Of a stretch of 64,000 nt of DNA, positions 10,530 to 20,548 are shown piece by piece (the first letter of the stretch is position 1; the number at the start of each line of letters is the position of its first letter). A program made the position numbers and the translations under genes. Source of the DNA: Acidimicrobiia bacterium (GTDB lineage Bacteria; Actinomycetota; Acidimicrobiia; IMCC26256; PALSA-610); contig JAOSJK010000012.1 in the NCBI GenBank assembly GCA_027494135.1, positions 858,795-922,794 of the forward strand. The letters run 5' to 3'. The notes beneath the pieces are model-generated. The model made no database searches. It saw only the letters and a list, made by a program, of their open reading frames with translations, and had not been told where the DNA came from.

Positions 10530-12715
10530 TCAGCCCGGAACGACCACCGTGCAGACGATGCCCGGATCGGTCGCGCAGCGGGCGACGCGCAGGCCGTAGG
10601 AGCCCGGCCTGACCAGCATCGCGTGCGCGTCCACGTCGCGCTCGGCCAGCCTGCCGACCGGGACCTCGATCACGACCTCGGCCGACTCCCCGGGCGCGAG
10701 GTCTCGCCTGGCGAACCCGACGAGCCTCGCCGGGAGGTCGGCCTCGAGTCGCCGCGAGTACACCTGGACGACGTCGGAGCCCGGACGCGCGCCCTCGTTG
10801 CACAGCGTCGCCGTCACGCGGATCGAGTCGCCGCTCATCTCGGCGTCGGCTCTGCTCAGAGCGAAGGTCGTGTAGCTGAGCCCGAACCCGAACGGATACG
10901 CAGGGGCGGTGGAAGTCCTTTCCAGATGCCACCAGCCGTGCCATCGGTCGTAGGTGAAGGTCTCGGCATCCAGGGCGAACGGCGGGAGGTCGGCCTCGTC
11001 TGCCGGGACCGAGAACGGCAGCCTCCCGCTCGCGTCCACATCGCCGAGCAGCACGTCGGCGAGGCCGTGCCCGGCCTCCATCCCCCGTACCAGCACTGCA
11101 CGACCGCCGGCACCTCGCGGTCCCACTCCGACACGACGACCGCACTGCCGCCGACGATGGCCACGACGGTGCGCGGGTTCGATGCCGCCACCGCCCGTAT
11201 CAGCGCGACGTCGGCGTCCCGGAGGCGGAGCGATACGCGGTCGCCACCACGGCCGAAGCCTTGAGCCTCGGGTCGGGCACGCACATGTGCCGGGGTCTCC
11301 ACCGGTCGGACGCGCGCGACGATCGCAGCGTAAGCCTCGGCCTCCGCGGGGTCGTCGGGTGGCGGGAAGAGGCCGTCGAGGCCCGACCCTCCCGGAGACC
11401 CGATGTACTCGCCCTCGTCGGCGTAGGTGCAGCCGACGACCACCACCACGGCGTCGGCCGAATCGGCCACGCCGGCCGCGGCCCCCGGGTCCGCGCCGTC
11501 GTCGTAGACCACCTCGACTCCCGGAATCGCGCCGCGCAGCCCGTCGAGGACGGTCACGGCGTCGGGCACCCACACGTCGCTCGAGCCGGCGTCTCCGAGG
11601 TTGACCCGCGCCGCCAGGTCGCCGATCACGGCAAGCCTGCCGAGCGAGGCGGCGTCCAGTGGCAGCACCGGAGCCCCGTCGACGGGTTCGTTTCGCAGGA
11701 GCACTACCGACCTCGCGGCCGCCTCGCGTGCGAGCGCCCGGTGGTCGTCACAGGCGAGAACCTCCCGATCTGGCGCGGGAGCGTTCAGCACCGCGTCGAA
11801 GCGGAGCAGGGTGGCTACCACGTGCTCTGCGCAGCGCTCGACGTCGACCCACCCGAGGTCGCCCTTCTCCAGAGCCGCGGGGACCGAACCTGCGCGGATC
11901 ATGCGGTAGGGCATCTCGATGTCCAGCCCGGCGGTCACCGACCTGACTCCGTCGCGCAGCCCGAAGATCCAGTCGCTGATCACGAACCCCTCGAACTCCC
12001 ACTCGTCGCGCAGCACCCCCGTCAGGAGTGCCGCGCTCTCCCCGCACCACTCGCCGTTGACGCTGTTGTAGGCGCTCATGACCGCCGCCACGCCCTCGTC
12101 GACGATGCGCTTGAAGTGCGCCAGGTACACCTCGTGCAGCGCCGCCTCGTCGACCACGACGTCGACCGTGAAGCGCGCATTCTCCATGGAGTTGCAGGCG
12201 AAGTGCTTCACGCAGGCCATCGCGTGACGCTGAACCCCGCGCGTGAGCGCCGCGCCCATCTCGCCGACGTGGTGGGGGTCCTCGCCGTAGGTCTCCTGCG
12301 CCCTCCCCCAGGCGGGGTGCCTCAGGATGTTCACGCAGACGCCGCCGTAGAGGTCGGCGCCGATCGCCCTCAGCTCGCGGCCGATCGCGTCACCGATCCG
12401 CTCTTCCAGGTCGGGGTCCCACGTCGCCCCTCGCGCCATGCTCACGGGGAAGCACGTCGCGCGGTCGATGACGACACCGCGCGGCCCATCGGAGAACCCG
12501 AATCCGGGCACCCCGAGCCGCTCCACGCCCGCGGCCGGGAACGGGAGCCTGTGGTAGCCGCCGCTCGCCATGAAGGTGACGCCCGCCCAGAACGGTCCGT
12601 CGCCACTCAGGAACTTCAGCTTCTCGGCCGCCGTCATCTCGGCGACCAGATCGTGCGCCGCGTCCCGAGCGTCGCGTCCCTCCGCGACCGCCTTTTTCGC
12701 CTCGCCGTAGCTCAT
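10530..12715 (-). CDS. Glycoside hydrolase family 3 beta-glucosidase-like enzyme, frameshifted
   Basis: Retaining exo-glycosidase with the three-part GH3 build. The start at ATG 12715 gives MSYGEAKKAVAEGRDARD; there is no signal peptide, so the enzyme acts inside the cell. The N-terminal TIM barrel shows GFSDGPRGV, LRHPAWGRAQETYGEDP, VKHFACNSME (Lys-His pair) and GFVISDW with the nucleophile Asp near residue 248. The alpha/beta sandwich contains GSSDVWVPDAVTVLDG. After a frame change near 11095 the sequence reads GHGLADVLLGDVDASGRLP and PFGFGLSYTTF, then a fibronectin-III-like C-terminus. About 728 residues, normal for the family. It is transcribed divergently from the amino-sugar genes. Confidence 0.9.
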
Positions 12716-12816
12716 CGGTGATCCAGACCTCCCGCCGGGCCGCCGCGCCAGCACCCTCTGTCGGAGACGGTGGCTCACGCTACCCACCGCGCGCCCCGTC
12801 CGGTACCGTCCGCCCG

Positions 12817-13555
12817 GTGGACCTCATCGACGCCCGATCGATCCTCGCGGTGCAGCCCCACTACGACGACACCGACATCGGCTGCGGCGGCCTCGTCACG
12901 CTCCTCGCCCGCGCCGGCGCCGACGTCACGTACGTAACGGTCACCGATGATCTCGCCGGAGTGCTCGACCCCGCGCTGCCCGACGACGTCGCGCGGCGGC
13001 AGCTCATAGCGGAGCAGAGAGAGGCGGGCGCCATTGTCGGAGTCGGCCGCTTCGTCGAGCTCGACTGGCCCGACGCAGCCGGCCTCGACCGCATCGCTCT
13101 GCGCGACCAGATCATCGACCTCATCCGGGAGTGCAGGCCGGACCTCGTGCTCACCGTCGATCCCTGGCTCCCGCACGAGTCCCATAGCGACCACACGGTG
13201 ACCGGGCTCGCTGTCAGCGAGGCGATGCTGCTGAGCGGTCTGCCGCGCGTCCGTCGCGGCTCGGTCGGCCCACCCCCACGTTGCACCGCACGTCGCCTAC
13301 TACTTCACGAACGCGGGCAACCAGGTCGTCGACACCTCTGCCGTGCAGATCGAGCGGCACGCCGCTCTCGACTGCTACCGGTCGCAGTTCACCGACGAAG
13401 ACCTCGCCGGCCTCCACGCGGTGATCGACGCGTACGAGCGGTCGCAGGCCCCGGCTGCTGCAACCCACGGTGAGAGGCTGAAGGTGCTCCCCACGGCAGC
13501 CCTCCACGTCGGGCTCGGCGGGACGGGCGCCGCCCCTGGGGCTGGGGCGGCGTGA
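12817..13555 (+). CDS. PIG-L/LmbE-family deacetylase, frameshifted
   Basis: Zinc-dependent N-deacetylase of the GlcNAc-PI/mycothiol deacetylase family. The GTG at 12817 starts VDLIDARSILAVQPHYDDTD; PHYDD replaces the usual PHPDD metal motif, and a second metal motif ESHSDH follows. Near 13255 the frame changes and continues as HVAPHVAYYFTNAGNQVVDT to a stop at 13555. The gene overlaps the DegT gene by four bases, and that gene overlaps the Gfo/Idh gene in the same way, so the three are one translational unit probably acting on an amino-sugar or N-acetylated small molecule. The substrate is not visible from sequence. Confidence 0.82.
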
Positions 13556-14793
13556 GTCACGTCGGCGACGCGCCCGCGGTCCTCGGAGGCGCTCCCGTCC
13601 GGCGAGGCCAATACCCCGCTTGGCCGGCGTGGGACCGCGACGATCGCGACGGCCTCCTCGCCGTCCTCGACTCGGGAGAGTGGTGGCAGGGCGGAGGCGA
13701 CGTAGCGGCAGGCTTCGCCGCCGAGTTCGCGGCTTACCACGGCGCCCACCACGGGCTGGCCATGACCAACGGGACTCACACGATCGAGGCTGCGCTCGCC
13801 GCGTGCGATGTGGGCGACGGCGACGAGGTGATAGTCCCCGGCATCACCTTCTTCGCCTCGGCGTCGGCCGCTCTGGCCGTCAATGCCACGCCGGTGCTGG
13901 TGGACATCGACCCCGAGACTCTCTGCATCGATGTCGCCGCCGCCGAGGCTGCCGTAACGGCGCGAACCAGGGCGGTGCTGGCCGTGCACGTGGCCGGTGC
14001 CGCCGCCGACCTCGACGCGCTCACCGACCTCTGCGATCGCCGAGGCCTCCGGCTGGTCGAGGACTGCGCCCACGCGCACGGGACCTTCTGGCGCGGGAGA
14101 GGCGTCGGCTCGTGGGGCGACTTCGGGAGCTTCTCGATGCAGCAGTCGAAGCTGATGACCGCCGGAGAGGGTGGCGTGCTCATCTGCAACGACGAGCGGC
14201 TCCGCGACCGTGCATGGTCCTATGCCGACTGCGGCCGGGTCGCGGGCGAGTGGTTCTACCACCACCCTCACTACGGCTCGAACCTTCGGATGACCGAGTG
14301 GCAGGGGGCGGTGCTGCGCGCACAGCTCGGCCGGTTCCCCGAGCAGAATCGTGTCCGCAACGAGAACGCCGTCGCTCTCGGCTCCGCCCTCGAGGAGATA
14401 CCGGGTCTTAGACCGCAGCGCCGCGACCCGCGCATGGACTCCCAAGGCAGCTACTGCTTCGTCTTCCACTACGACCCCGAGGAGTTCGCCGGCCTGCCGC
14501 TGCGCAGTTTCGAGGCAGCGCTCGCCGCAGAGGGGATACCGGTGAGCGTCTCGTACCCCTCGCTCAGCGACCTCTCGATCTTCCGCGACGGCAACTTCGC
14601 CCCCCGCATGCGTGCGAACGCGCCGACCATCGACTACTCGAGCGTGCACCTGCCCCGGGCGGAGCACGCCGCGGCCAGCACGGTCTGGTTGGAGCACCGC
14701 ATGCTCCTCGGCGATCGTGAAGATGTGCTCGACGTCGCCCGCGCCGCCTCCCGCATCCGGCACCACGCCGCTGCGATCGCGAGCGCCGGATGA
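13552..14793 (+). CDS. DegT/DnrJ/EryC1/StrS-type PLP aminotransferase
   Basis: PLP enzyme usually making amino-deoxysugars or related amino-cyclitols by transamination. The GTG start overlaps the deacetylase stop. The 413 residues carry GEWWQGGGDVAAGFAAEFA, MTNGTHTIEAALAACDVG, EVIVPGITFFASASA, VEDCAHAHGT and SMQQSKLMTAGEGGV, with the PLP-binding Lys near residue 200, then RMTEWQGAVLRAQL. The W-W-Q-GG segment near the start is typical of the AHBA-synthase-like and StrS groups. Placement between a deacetylase and a sugar-type dehydrogenase supports a small pathway for an amino-sugar or amino-polyol. Confidence 0.9.
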   Translation: MSHVGDAPAVLGGAPVRRGQYPAWPAWDRDDRDGLLAVLDSGEWWQGGGDVAAGFAAEFAAYHGAHHGLAMTNGTHTIEAALAACDVGDGDEVIVPGITFFASASAALAVNATPVLVDIDPETLCIDVAAAEAAVTARTRAVLAVHVAGAAADLDALTDLCDRRGLRLVEDCAHAHGTFWRGRGVGSWGDFGSFSMQQSKLMTAGEGGVLICNDERLRDRAWSYADCGRVAGEWFYHHPHYGSNLRMTEWQGAVLRAQLGRFPEQNRVRNENAVALGSALEEIPGLRPQRRDPRMDSQGSYCFVFHYDPEEFAGLPLRSFEAALAAEGIPVSVSYPSLSDLSIFRDGNFAPRMRANAPTIDYSSVHLPRAEHAAASTVWLEHRMLLGDREDVLDVARAASRIRHHAAAIASAG

Positions 14794-15704
14794 CGTCGCA
14801 GTTGCGGCTCGCCCTGCTGGGATACGGCTTCATCGGCAGGATGCACGAGCAGGCGGCGCTGGCGTGCGACCTCAGCATCACCCGTGTCTGCCGCTCGTCC
14901 GACGACTGGCGCGCCGCTGTGAGGGCCGACGACGTCGACGCGGTCGTCATCGGCACACCCAACGCGCTGCACCACCCGCAGGCGATGGCGGCGCTGCGGG
15001 CCGGCAAGCACGTTCTGATCGACAAGCCGATGGCCGTCACGGTCGCAGAGGGCGAGGAGATCGCGGCAGAGGCCACGGCCGCCGGGCTCACCGTGCTAGT
15101 CGGCCACATGTGGCGCTATCGCGACGAGGTGATCGCGGCGCGCGACCGTATCGCCGCCGGATCGGTCGGGCGTCCGGTCCGCACCCGCGGCTTCGGCATC
15201 CACGCCGGCTGGGGCCCGTCCGGCTGGTTCACAAACCCCGACCTCGCCGGTGGCGGCGCGCTGATCGACATGGGGATCCACGCGATCGACACGGCGAGGT
15301 TCCTGCTCGGCGACCCGAGCCCGGTGCGGGTGACCGCCTCGATCGGGACCGCCTACGGCGACTATCCGGTAGACGACGACGGTGTCGTCCTCATCGAGTG
15401 GTCCAACGGCGTGCGCAGCGTGGTCGAGTCGGGCTGGTGGCAGCCGCGACTCGACGGCGTGGAGGCCGAGACCGAGGTCTACGGCACCGGCGGCTTCGAG
15501 CGGATCTGGCCGCAGTTCACTCACGCGACTCCGCCGCCCGACGACTACGTCCACTGCAGCCTGCCGATGTTCGCGGCCCAGATGGCCGACTTCGCCCACT
15601 GCTGCGCGACGGGCGCGACTCCGGTCGCCTCGGCCGAGACGGGACTGACGGCCCTCCGCGTCGTCGAGTCCGCCTACCGGGACGCCGAAGCGACACGGAG
15701 GTGA
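14790..15704 (+). CDS. Gfo/Idh/MocA-family NAD(P)-dependent oxidoreductase
   Basis: The ATG overlaps the aminotransferase stop (ATGA). The 304-residue protein has a Rossmann start RLALLGYGFIGRMHEQAA, then VIGTPNALHHPQAMAALRAG and KHVLIDKPMAVTVAEGEEI, which holds the family EKP-like motif with the catalytic Lys (here DKP). It also shows GGALIDMGIHAIDTARFLLG with the catalytic Asp/His pair. Members dehydrogenate sugars, inositols or amino-polyols at a ring hydroxyl. In this operon it would supply or consume the keto-substrate of the aminotransferase. Confidence 0.9.
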   Translation: MTSQLRLALLGYGFIGRMHEQAALACDLSITRVCRSSDDWRAAVRADDVDAVVIGTPNALHHPQAMAALRAGKHVLIDKPMAVTVAEGEEIAAEATAAGLTVLVGHMWRYRDEVIAARDRIAAGSVGRPVRTRGFGIHAGWGPSGWFTNPDLAGGGALIDMGIHAIDTARFLLGDPSPVRVTASIGTAYGDYPVDDDGVVLIEWSNGVRSVVESGWWQPRLDGVEAETEVYGTGGFERIWPQFTHATPPPDDYVHCSLPMFAAQMADFAHCCATGATPVASAETGLTALRVVESAYRDAEATRR

Positions 15705-15795
15705 ACGCTGCCCGGCTGCGGCGGGCATGCGTCGCGCTACCGTCCCGCTCGACGATCCGGCGACCCCCGCCAGCGCCAGACCCAGGAGGCTCCCC

Positions 15796-16592
15796 TTGAG
15801 CAGCCCGACAGGCTCCGATCCGCTCCTCGTCGAGCAGGACGGCGGCGTCCTCACCCTCGTCAACAACAACGCTCCGCGCAACCAGATGACCCTCGAGTAC
15901 ATGGACGCGCTCGAGGAGGCCGTAGCCGATGCCGCCGCGGATCCGTCGGTTCGCGCGCTCGTGATCACCGCCGCGGGCGACGAGCACTTCTCGGTCGGAA
16001 TGGACCTCAAGCAGCTGATGACCGGCGCGCTCGATCGCGGGATCGACGCGGTGCTCGACCAACGACTCCGCGTGCTGCGCGCGATCGAGACCATGGCGAA
16101 GCCGTCTGTCGCGACGCTCTACGGCTACTGCCTCGGTGGCGGGCTGGAAGTCGCGCTCGCCTGCCACTTCCGGCTCGCCGCATCGGATGGGGCGAAGATC
16201 GGGCTCCCCGAGCTCGATCTCGGGACCGTGCCGGCATGGGGTGGCACCGCCAGGCTGACCCGCTGCGTCGGACGCGACCGTGCGCTCGACATGATCCTGC
16301 GAGCCAAGAAGATCGACGGCCGCCGAGCGCATGAGATCGGACTCGTGAACGAGCTGCACCCGATGGCCAACCTGCGGGACGCGGCGCACGCACTGGCGCA
16401 GGAGCTCGCGGCCAAACCCCCGGTCTCGGTCGCAGGCGTGCTCCGATGTGTCGTCGGTGCCGAGCACGCGCCACTCGACGAGGCGCTCGCGCTCGAACGG
16501 GCCGCCGTGAGCGCCTGCTCGGGCACAAAGGATCTCGTCGAGGGATGCAGGCCTTCCTCGAGAAGCGCCCACCGATCTTCACCGGCGAGTAG
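15796..16592 (+). CDS. Enoyl-CoA hydratase/isomerase family protein, frameshifted near its end
   Basis: Crotonase-fold enzyme acting on acyl-CoA thioesters. A TTG start is chosen because AGGAGG lies five bases upstream (CCAGGAGGCTCCCC). Motifs: TLVNNNAPRNQMTLEYMDAL, AGDEHFSVGMDLKQL (oxyanion strand), ATLYGYCLGGGLEVALACHF (second oxyanion glycine pair) and IGLPELDLGTVPAWGGTARL. The frame breaks at about 16543, where GAGGGATGCAGG lacks one base. Restoring it gives MQAFLEKRPPIFTGE and a stop at 16592, the normal C-terminus, for a protein of about 265 residues. Hydratase versus isomerase activity cannot be decided here. Confidence 0.87.
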
Positions 16593-16691
16593 CCCGGCAG
16601 GCCGGCGGAACGGCTGGGTGGACGAGCACTGCGGCGCGGCGCGAGGCTCGGTCCGGCCACTCCCCCGGAGCACGAGAGGAGTCCCCAGGCC

Positions 16692-18344
16692 ATGATGCGA
16701 CCCCGGCTCCTCGAGGGCGGGAAGCCCCACGCCTTGCCCGACGCTTGCGGAGGACGGGGCCGGCGGCCGATCCGGGCCGGCGTGAGGGTGGCAGCCACGG
16801 CTCTTGCCGTCGTGGTCGGTGCCTGCTCCGGAGACGGCGGCGGCAACGGTGGCGACCCCGCGAGCACCTCGCGGGACACCTCGGTGGAGGCGCCGGCTAC
16901 TCCCGGCACGACCGACGCGCCGGTGGAGATGTCTGCCGACGGGGTCGTGGCTCTCGGTGACGTACCGGACGAGGAGACCATCTTCGCCTGGGTCCGGGAG
17001 GTCTTCGACCAGGGGATCCGACGGCCCGGCTACCCGGCCGACCAGTGGGCCGAGCAGTGGGCCGCCGAGCGGTTCCGCGAGATCGGCCTCGACGACGTGC
17101 GCCTCGAACCGATCACGGTCACGCGCTGGGAGCCGACCGCCTGGTCACTGGAGGTCGTCGATGCCGACGGCGCGACGACAGCGATAGAGAGCTTCCCCGT
17201 TCCGTTCTCCGCCCCCGTAGACGGCCTGGAGGTCGAGCTCGCGGCCTACGACGAGACCACTCCCGCCTCCGTGGCAGGCAAGGCGTCACTCTTCGACGCG
17301 CCCCTGATAACGATCCCTGCCGACCTTCTCGCCACGTCGGGCAGCGCACCGGAAGACCCGACCGGGCGGATCATCGACGCCGACGGGACCCTTGCGGGCG
17401 CACCCCACACGGTGCCGTTCAGCGGGAAGTTCCAGGCGGTCATGGAGCCGTCGATCGAGGCCGGCGCGGCGGCGTTCGTCGGTACGCTCACCGGCTACCC
17501 GGGCGACTCCCACGAGTACTTCGTTCCCTACGACGCGGAGCCCCGCTCGATCCCGGGCGTCTGGGTCAGCGGCAGCGAGGGCGCCCGCCTGCGCACGATG
17601 CTCGCCGAGGGGCCGCTGCGGCTGCGGCTCACGGTCGAGGCGGAGCAGGAGGAGGTCGAGTCGTTCAACGTCGTGGGCGAGCTACCCGGGGCCGACGACG
17701 AGACTGTGATGATCGGCTCGCACCACGACGGGCCGTGGGGCTCGGCGGTCGAGGACGCAAGCGGCATGGCGCTCGTCCTCGCGCAGGCCACCTACTGGTC
17801 GGCGCAGCCGGCGGAGCGTCGCCCACACCGACTCGTGTTCGTACTGCAGGGCGGGCACATGTCGGGCGGCGCCGGACTCCGTGGCTACATCGAGGCACAC
17901 AGCGCGGAGCTGGACGACATGGTGCTCGAGGTGCATCTCGAGCACGCCGCTCTCGAGTTCGCCGAGATCGACGGCGAGCTGCGCCCCACCGGCCTGCCCG
18001 TGCCGCGCTGGTTCTTCACGAGCCGGATCCCCAGGCTCGAGAGGGCCGTCTCCGACGCGCTCACCACCGAGGCGCTGAATCGGTCGCTCATCCTCGCCCC
18101 CGACGCGTTCGGGGATCAGCCCCCTACCGACGGTGCCTTCTTCCACACCGCGGGTGTACCGGTGGTCAACTTCCTTGCCGCTCCCTTCTATCTCTTCGAC
18201 TCGATCGACACCCTCGACAAGGTCGACCGGGCCTCTCTCGAACCACTCACCCGTGCCGCCGTGCGCATCATCGACTCGACCGCGGGTGTGAGCGCGTCCG
18301 AGATGCGGGCGGGGGTGGTCGAGGAACCGGAGCCGGCGGGCTGA
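16692..18344 (+). CDS. M28-like peptidase lipoprotein
   Basis: The ATG follows a GAGAGGAG site. The 550-residue protein has a twin-basic N-terminal stretch, a membrane segment and a lipobox (VVVGAC) followed by a Gly/Asp-rich linker. The domain between about 100 and 330 carries a PA-type insert; from about 330 the metallopeptidase core appears, with SFNVVGELPG, MIGSHHDGPWGSAVEDASG and VHLEHAALEF. The HxD and ED(A)SG positions are the zinc ligands expected of family M28. An aminopeptidase or carboxypeptidase acting outside the membrane is the likeliest role. A final His motif near FGDQPPTDGAFFHTAGVP completes the site. Confidence 0.82.
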   Translation: MMRPRLLEGGKPHALPDACGGRGRRPIRAGVRVAATALAVVVGACSGDGGGNGGDPASTSRDTSVEAPATPGTTDAPVEMSADGVVALGDVPDEETIFAWVREVFDQGIRRPGYPADQWAEQWAAERFREIGLDDVRLEPITVTRWEPTAWSLEVVDADGATTAIESFPVPFSAPVDGLEVELAAYDETTPASVAGKASLFDAPLITIPADLLATSGSAPEDPTGRIIDADGTLAGAPHTVPFSGKFQAVMEPSIEAGAAAFVGTLTGYPGDSHEYFVPYDAEPRSIPGVWVSGSEGARLRTMLAEGPLRLRLTVEAEQEEVESFNVVGELPGADDETVMIGSHHDGPWGSAVEDASGMALVLAQATYWSAQPAERRPHRLVFVLQGGHMSGGAGLRGYIEAHSAELDDMVLEVHLEHAALEFAEIDGELRPTGLPVPRWFFTSRIPRLERAVSDALTTEALNRSLILAPDAFGDQPPTDGAFFHTAGVPVVNFLAAPFYLFDSIDTLDKVDRASLEPLTRAAVRIIDSTAGVSASEMRAGVVEEPEPAG

Positions 18345-18348
18345 CGAC

Positions 18349-19690
18349 TCAGATCCGCGGCGCGCGCCTGTGGCCCCAGAGGAGCCACTCGGCGGGGCCA
18401 TGACCGTCGGGCCCGAAGCGCCCAACGCGCGCAGGCCCCGACGCGTCGATCGTGACGACGCGCCCCGGCGCGAAGAACCCCGCCTCGACCGGTGGGTCCA
18501 GGGGAGGCAGCCAGCCCTCGACGTCGCGCCGAAGGGGTGATCGTCACGCGGCCGGGGGCATCAGACACGGCAACGTTCAGCTCCGCGAACGGATGGAGGT
18601 ACGTTCCCGCGACGCGCTCCACATCGATGTCGAGACCCGGATCGGGGACCGGGTCGGTCTCCTCGATGCCGGCGAACCTCTGCAGCGCCCACCTGCGCAC
18701 CGCACGGATGACGCTCCCACCGTTCGTCGCGTTGCTCGACGCAGCGAACGCGAAGTCGCGCCCGGGCGCGGCGAGCAGGTCGCTCGCGTACCCGACGGTG
18801 AGGCCGCCGTGCCCGATGGTCTCCACACCGTCGATCTCCCGGACGAACCAGTCGAGGCCGACCCGGTCGAGCAGGTCTGCGGTCACGACCGGCGCGTGGA
18901 GGCGGTCGAGCGTCTCTCGGCTCAACAGCACGTCGCCTTCGGTCGTCGCACCGCTGCGCTGGAACCGACACCAGGCCAAGAGGTGCTCCACCGATGCGAC
19001 GAGCCCCCCGGCGGGCCAGTCGACCTGTGCCAGCTCCCAGCCCGGCTGCCATCCGACCCCCCTCAGCACGTGCGACTCGCCCCCGAGCACCAAGTGCGGA
19101 GCCGCGACGTCGTACGTGATCGCCTCGTCGGCACGGAACGTCGCCGAACGCATCCCCAACGGGCGCAGCAGGCGGTCGCGCACGAACGTTGTGAAGTCGG
19201 TACCGGCGACGGCCCCTACGACTGCGCCGGCGATCGAGAACGCGGCGTTGCTGTACGAGAACCCGGCACCCGTGGCGAAGAGCCGCCGGACCCCCGCGAG
19301 CGCTTCGAGACCCCTCCCGCGTCCCGAGACGAGGAGGTGATCGCCGTCGAAGCCGCTCTGGTGGCTGAGCGCCTGCTCGACGGTGAGGGCTTCGGGCTCC
19401 AGCTCCGGGTACGCCTCGAGCTCGGGTAGGTGCAGCGAGACCGGGTCCTCGAAGCGCATCCGGCCCTCGTCGACGAGGATGCCGATCGCCGCGGAGGTGA
19501 ACGTCTTGGAGATCGATCCGACCTGGAAGAGCGAGCCGGCGCCGAGCGGCCGCGGGAACTCGACGTTGGTGACCCCGTGCGCGGCGACGTGGCACTCGTC
19601 GCCGGCGAGCACGCCGACCACTACCCCGGTCGCTCCGTGCTCGGACGCCGAGTCACCCAGGACCTCGGCCAGCTCTCGCGCGTCGTCCAC
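18349..19690 (-). CDS. Beta-lactamase-fold serine hydrolase (class C/EstB-like), frameshifted
   Basis: Serine hydrolase of the penicillin-binding/beta-lactamase superfamily, most often an esterase or DD-peptidase. The GTG at 19690 gives the usual 25-residue lead to GVVVGVLAGDECHVA; GTG 19759 is an alternative. The SxxK motif is GSISKTF, the YxN motif is YSN in GFSYSNAAFSI, and the third motif is GHGGLTVGY. Near 18530 the frame changes, and the true C-terminus WLPPLDPPVEAGFFAPGRVV runs to a stop at 18349. About 447 residues and no signal peptide, so probably cytoplasmic. It diverges from the ketosteroid-isomerase-like gene. Confidence 0.82.
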
Positions 19691-19776
19691 CAGCGGAACG
19701 TAGCCGAGGAACTCGACGCCGCCGCTCGGTTGGCGCAGACTGGCGTCCGATCGCCGCACGACGAGGAGGCCATACC

Positions 19777-20211
19777 GTGACCAGCCCGCTCGACCTGCCC
19801 TACCCCGCCGACGACGACCGATCCGCCCGGGCCGCGTCGCTGCGGTCCCGCGCCGCGGTACAGGCCCGCGACCGTGAGGCGTGGCTCGCCCTCTTCGCCC
19901 CCGACGCCGTCGTGCAGGATCCCGTCGGTGTGTCGCCACTCGACGAGACCGGCGAGGGCCACCGCGGCATCGAGGCAATCGGCGGGTTCTGGGACACGGC
20001 GATCGCGCCGAACCCGATCCGTATGGACATCTCGGCGAGCTTCGCCGGTGGGAACGAGGTCGCGAACGTCCTGGCAATCACCACCACGTTCCCTGACGGC
20101 GCCACTGCATCGGTAGACCTCGTGGCCATCTACCGGGTGAACGACGACGGCCGCATCGCTTCCATGCGCGCCTTCTGGGAGTTCGACCAGATCCGCTTCT
20201 CCGCTGCGTGA
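19777..20211 (+). CDS. NTF2-like/ketosteroid-isomerase-type protein
   Basis: GTG start with GAGGAGG seven bases upstream. The 144-residue cone-fold protein has REAWLALFAPDAVVQDPVG, DETGEGHRGIEAIGGFWD, VDLVAIYRVNDDGRI and MRAFWEFDQI. The VQDPVG motif and overall length match steroid delta-isomerase-like NTF2 proteins in steroid-degrading actinobacteria. The true substrate is unproven, since many relatives are polyketide cyclases or dehydratases. The catalytic Asp of the KSI type could be the D in VQDP or in FWEFDQ. Confidence 0.78.
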   Translation: MTSPLDLPYPADDDRSARAASLRSRAAVQARDREAWLALFAPDAVVQDPVGVSPLDETGEGHRGIEAIGGFWDTAIAPNPIRMDISASFAGGNEVANVLAITTTFPDGATASVDLVAIYRVNDDGRIASMRAFWEFDQIRFSAA

Positions 20212-20276
20212 CGCGAACGCGCGCGTAGCCGGCCGGGCTGGATGGACTCGCGGACCTGGCGGCCCGCGACTCCCGT

Positions 20277-20543
20277 GTGTCGACGCTGCAAGCGGCCTCA
20301 CCGGGGGTGCGCTCGCCCGAAGGGGCGGAGCCGGATGCTTGCGCGGCCTGCTCCTGGTACGTTGAATTGCTGGAGTGGACCTATGACAGCGCCCGTCCCG
20401 CACCCATCCCTGAGGTGGCCATCGGCGAGCTGCTCATCGACGCAGCGTTCGTCGGCGCCGCCCCCGTCGCGGCCCCCCTCGACACCAGTGCCCTCGACAC
20501 CGGGCCGCGGCCCGCGGGCGCGAGCATGACTCCGGAGAGGTAG
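20277..20543 (+). CDS. Small hypothetical protein before cfa
   Basis: The 88-residue reading has a strong G/C bias at third codon positions, as real genes here do, and ends six bases before the synthase start. It contains CAACSWYVELLEWTYDSARP and a hydrophobic IGELLIDAAFVGAAPVAAP. No ribosome site precedes the GTG, and I recognise no family. It could be a leader gene co-transcribed with the synthase or an accidental open frame. The gap 20212-20548 holds nothing else obvious. Confidence 0.3.
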   Translation: MSTLQAASPGVRSPEGAEPDACAACSWYVELLEWTYDSARPAPIPEVAIGELLIDAAFVGAAPVAAPLDTSALDTGPRPAGASMTPER

Positions 20544-20548
20544 TCGGG

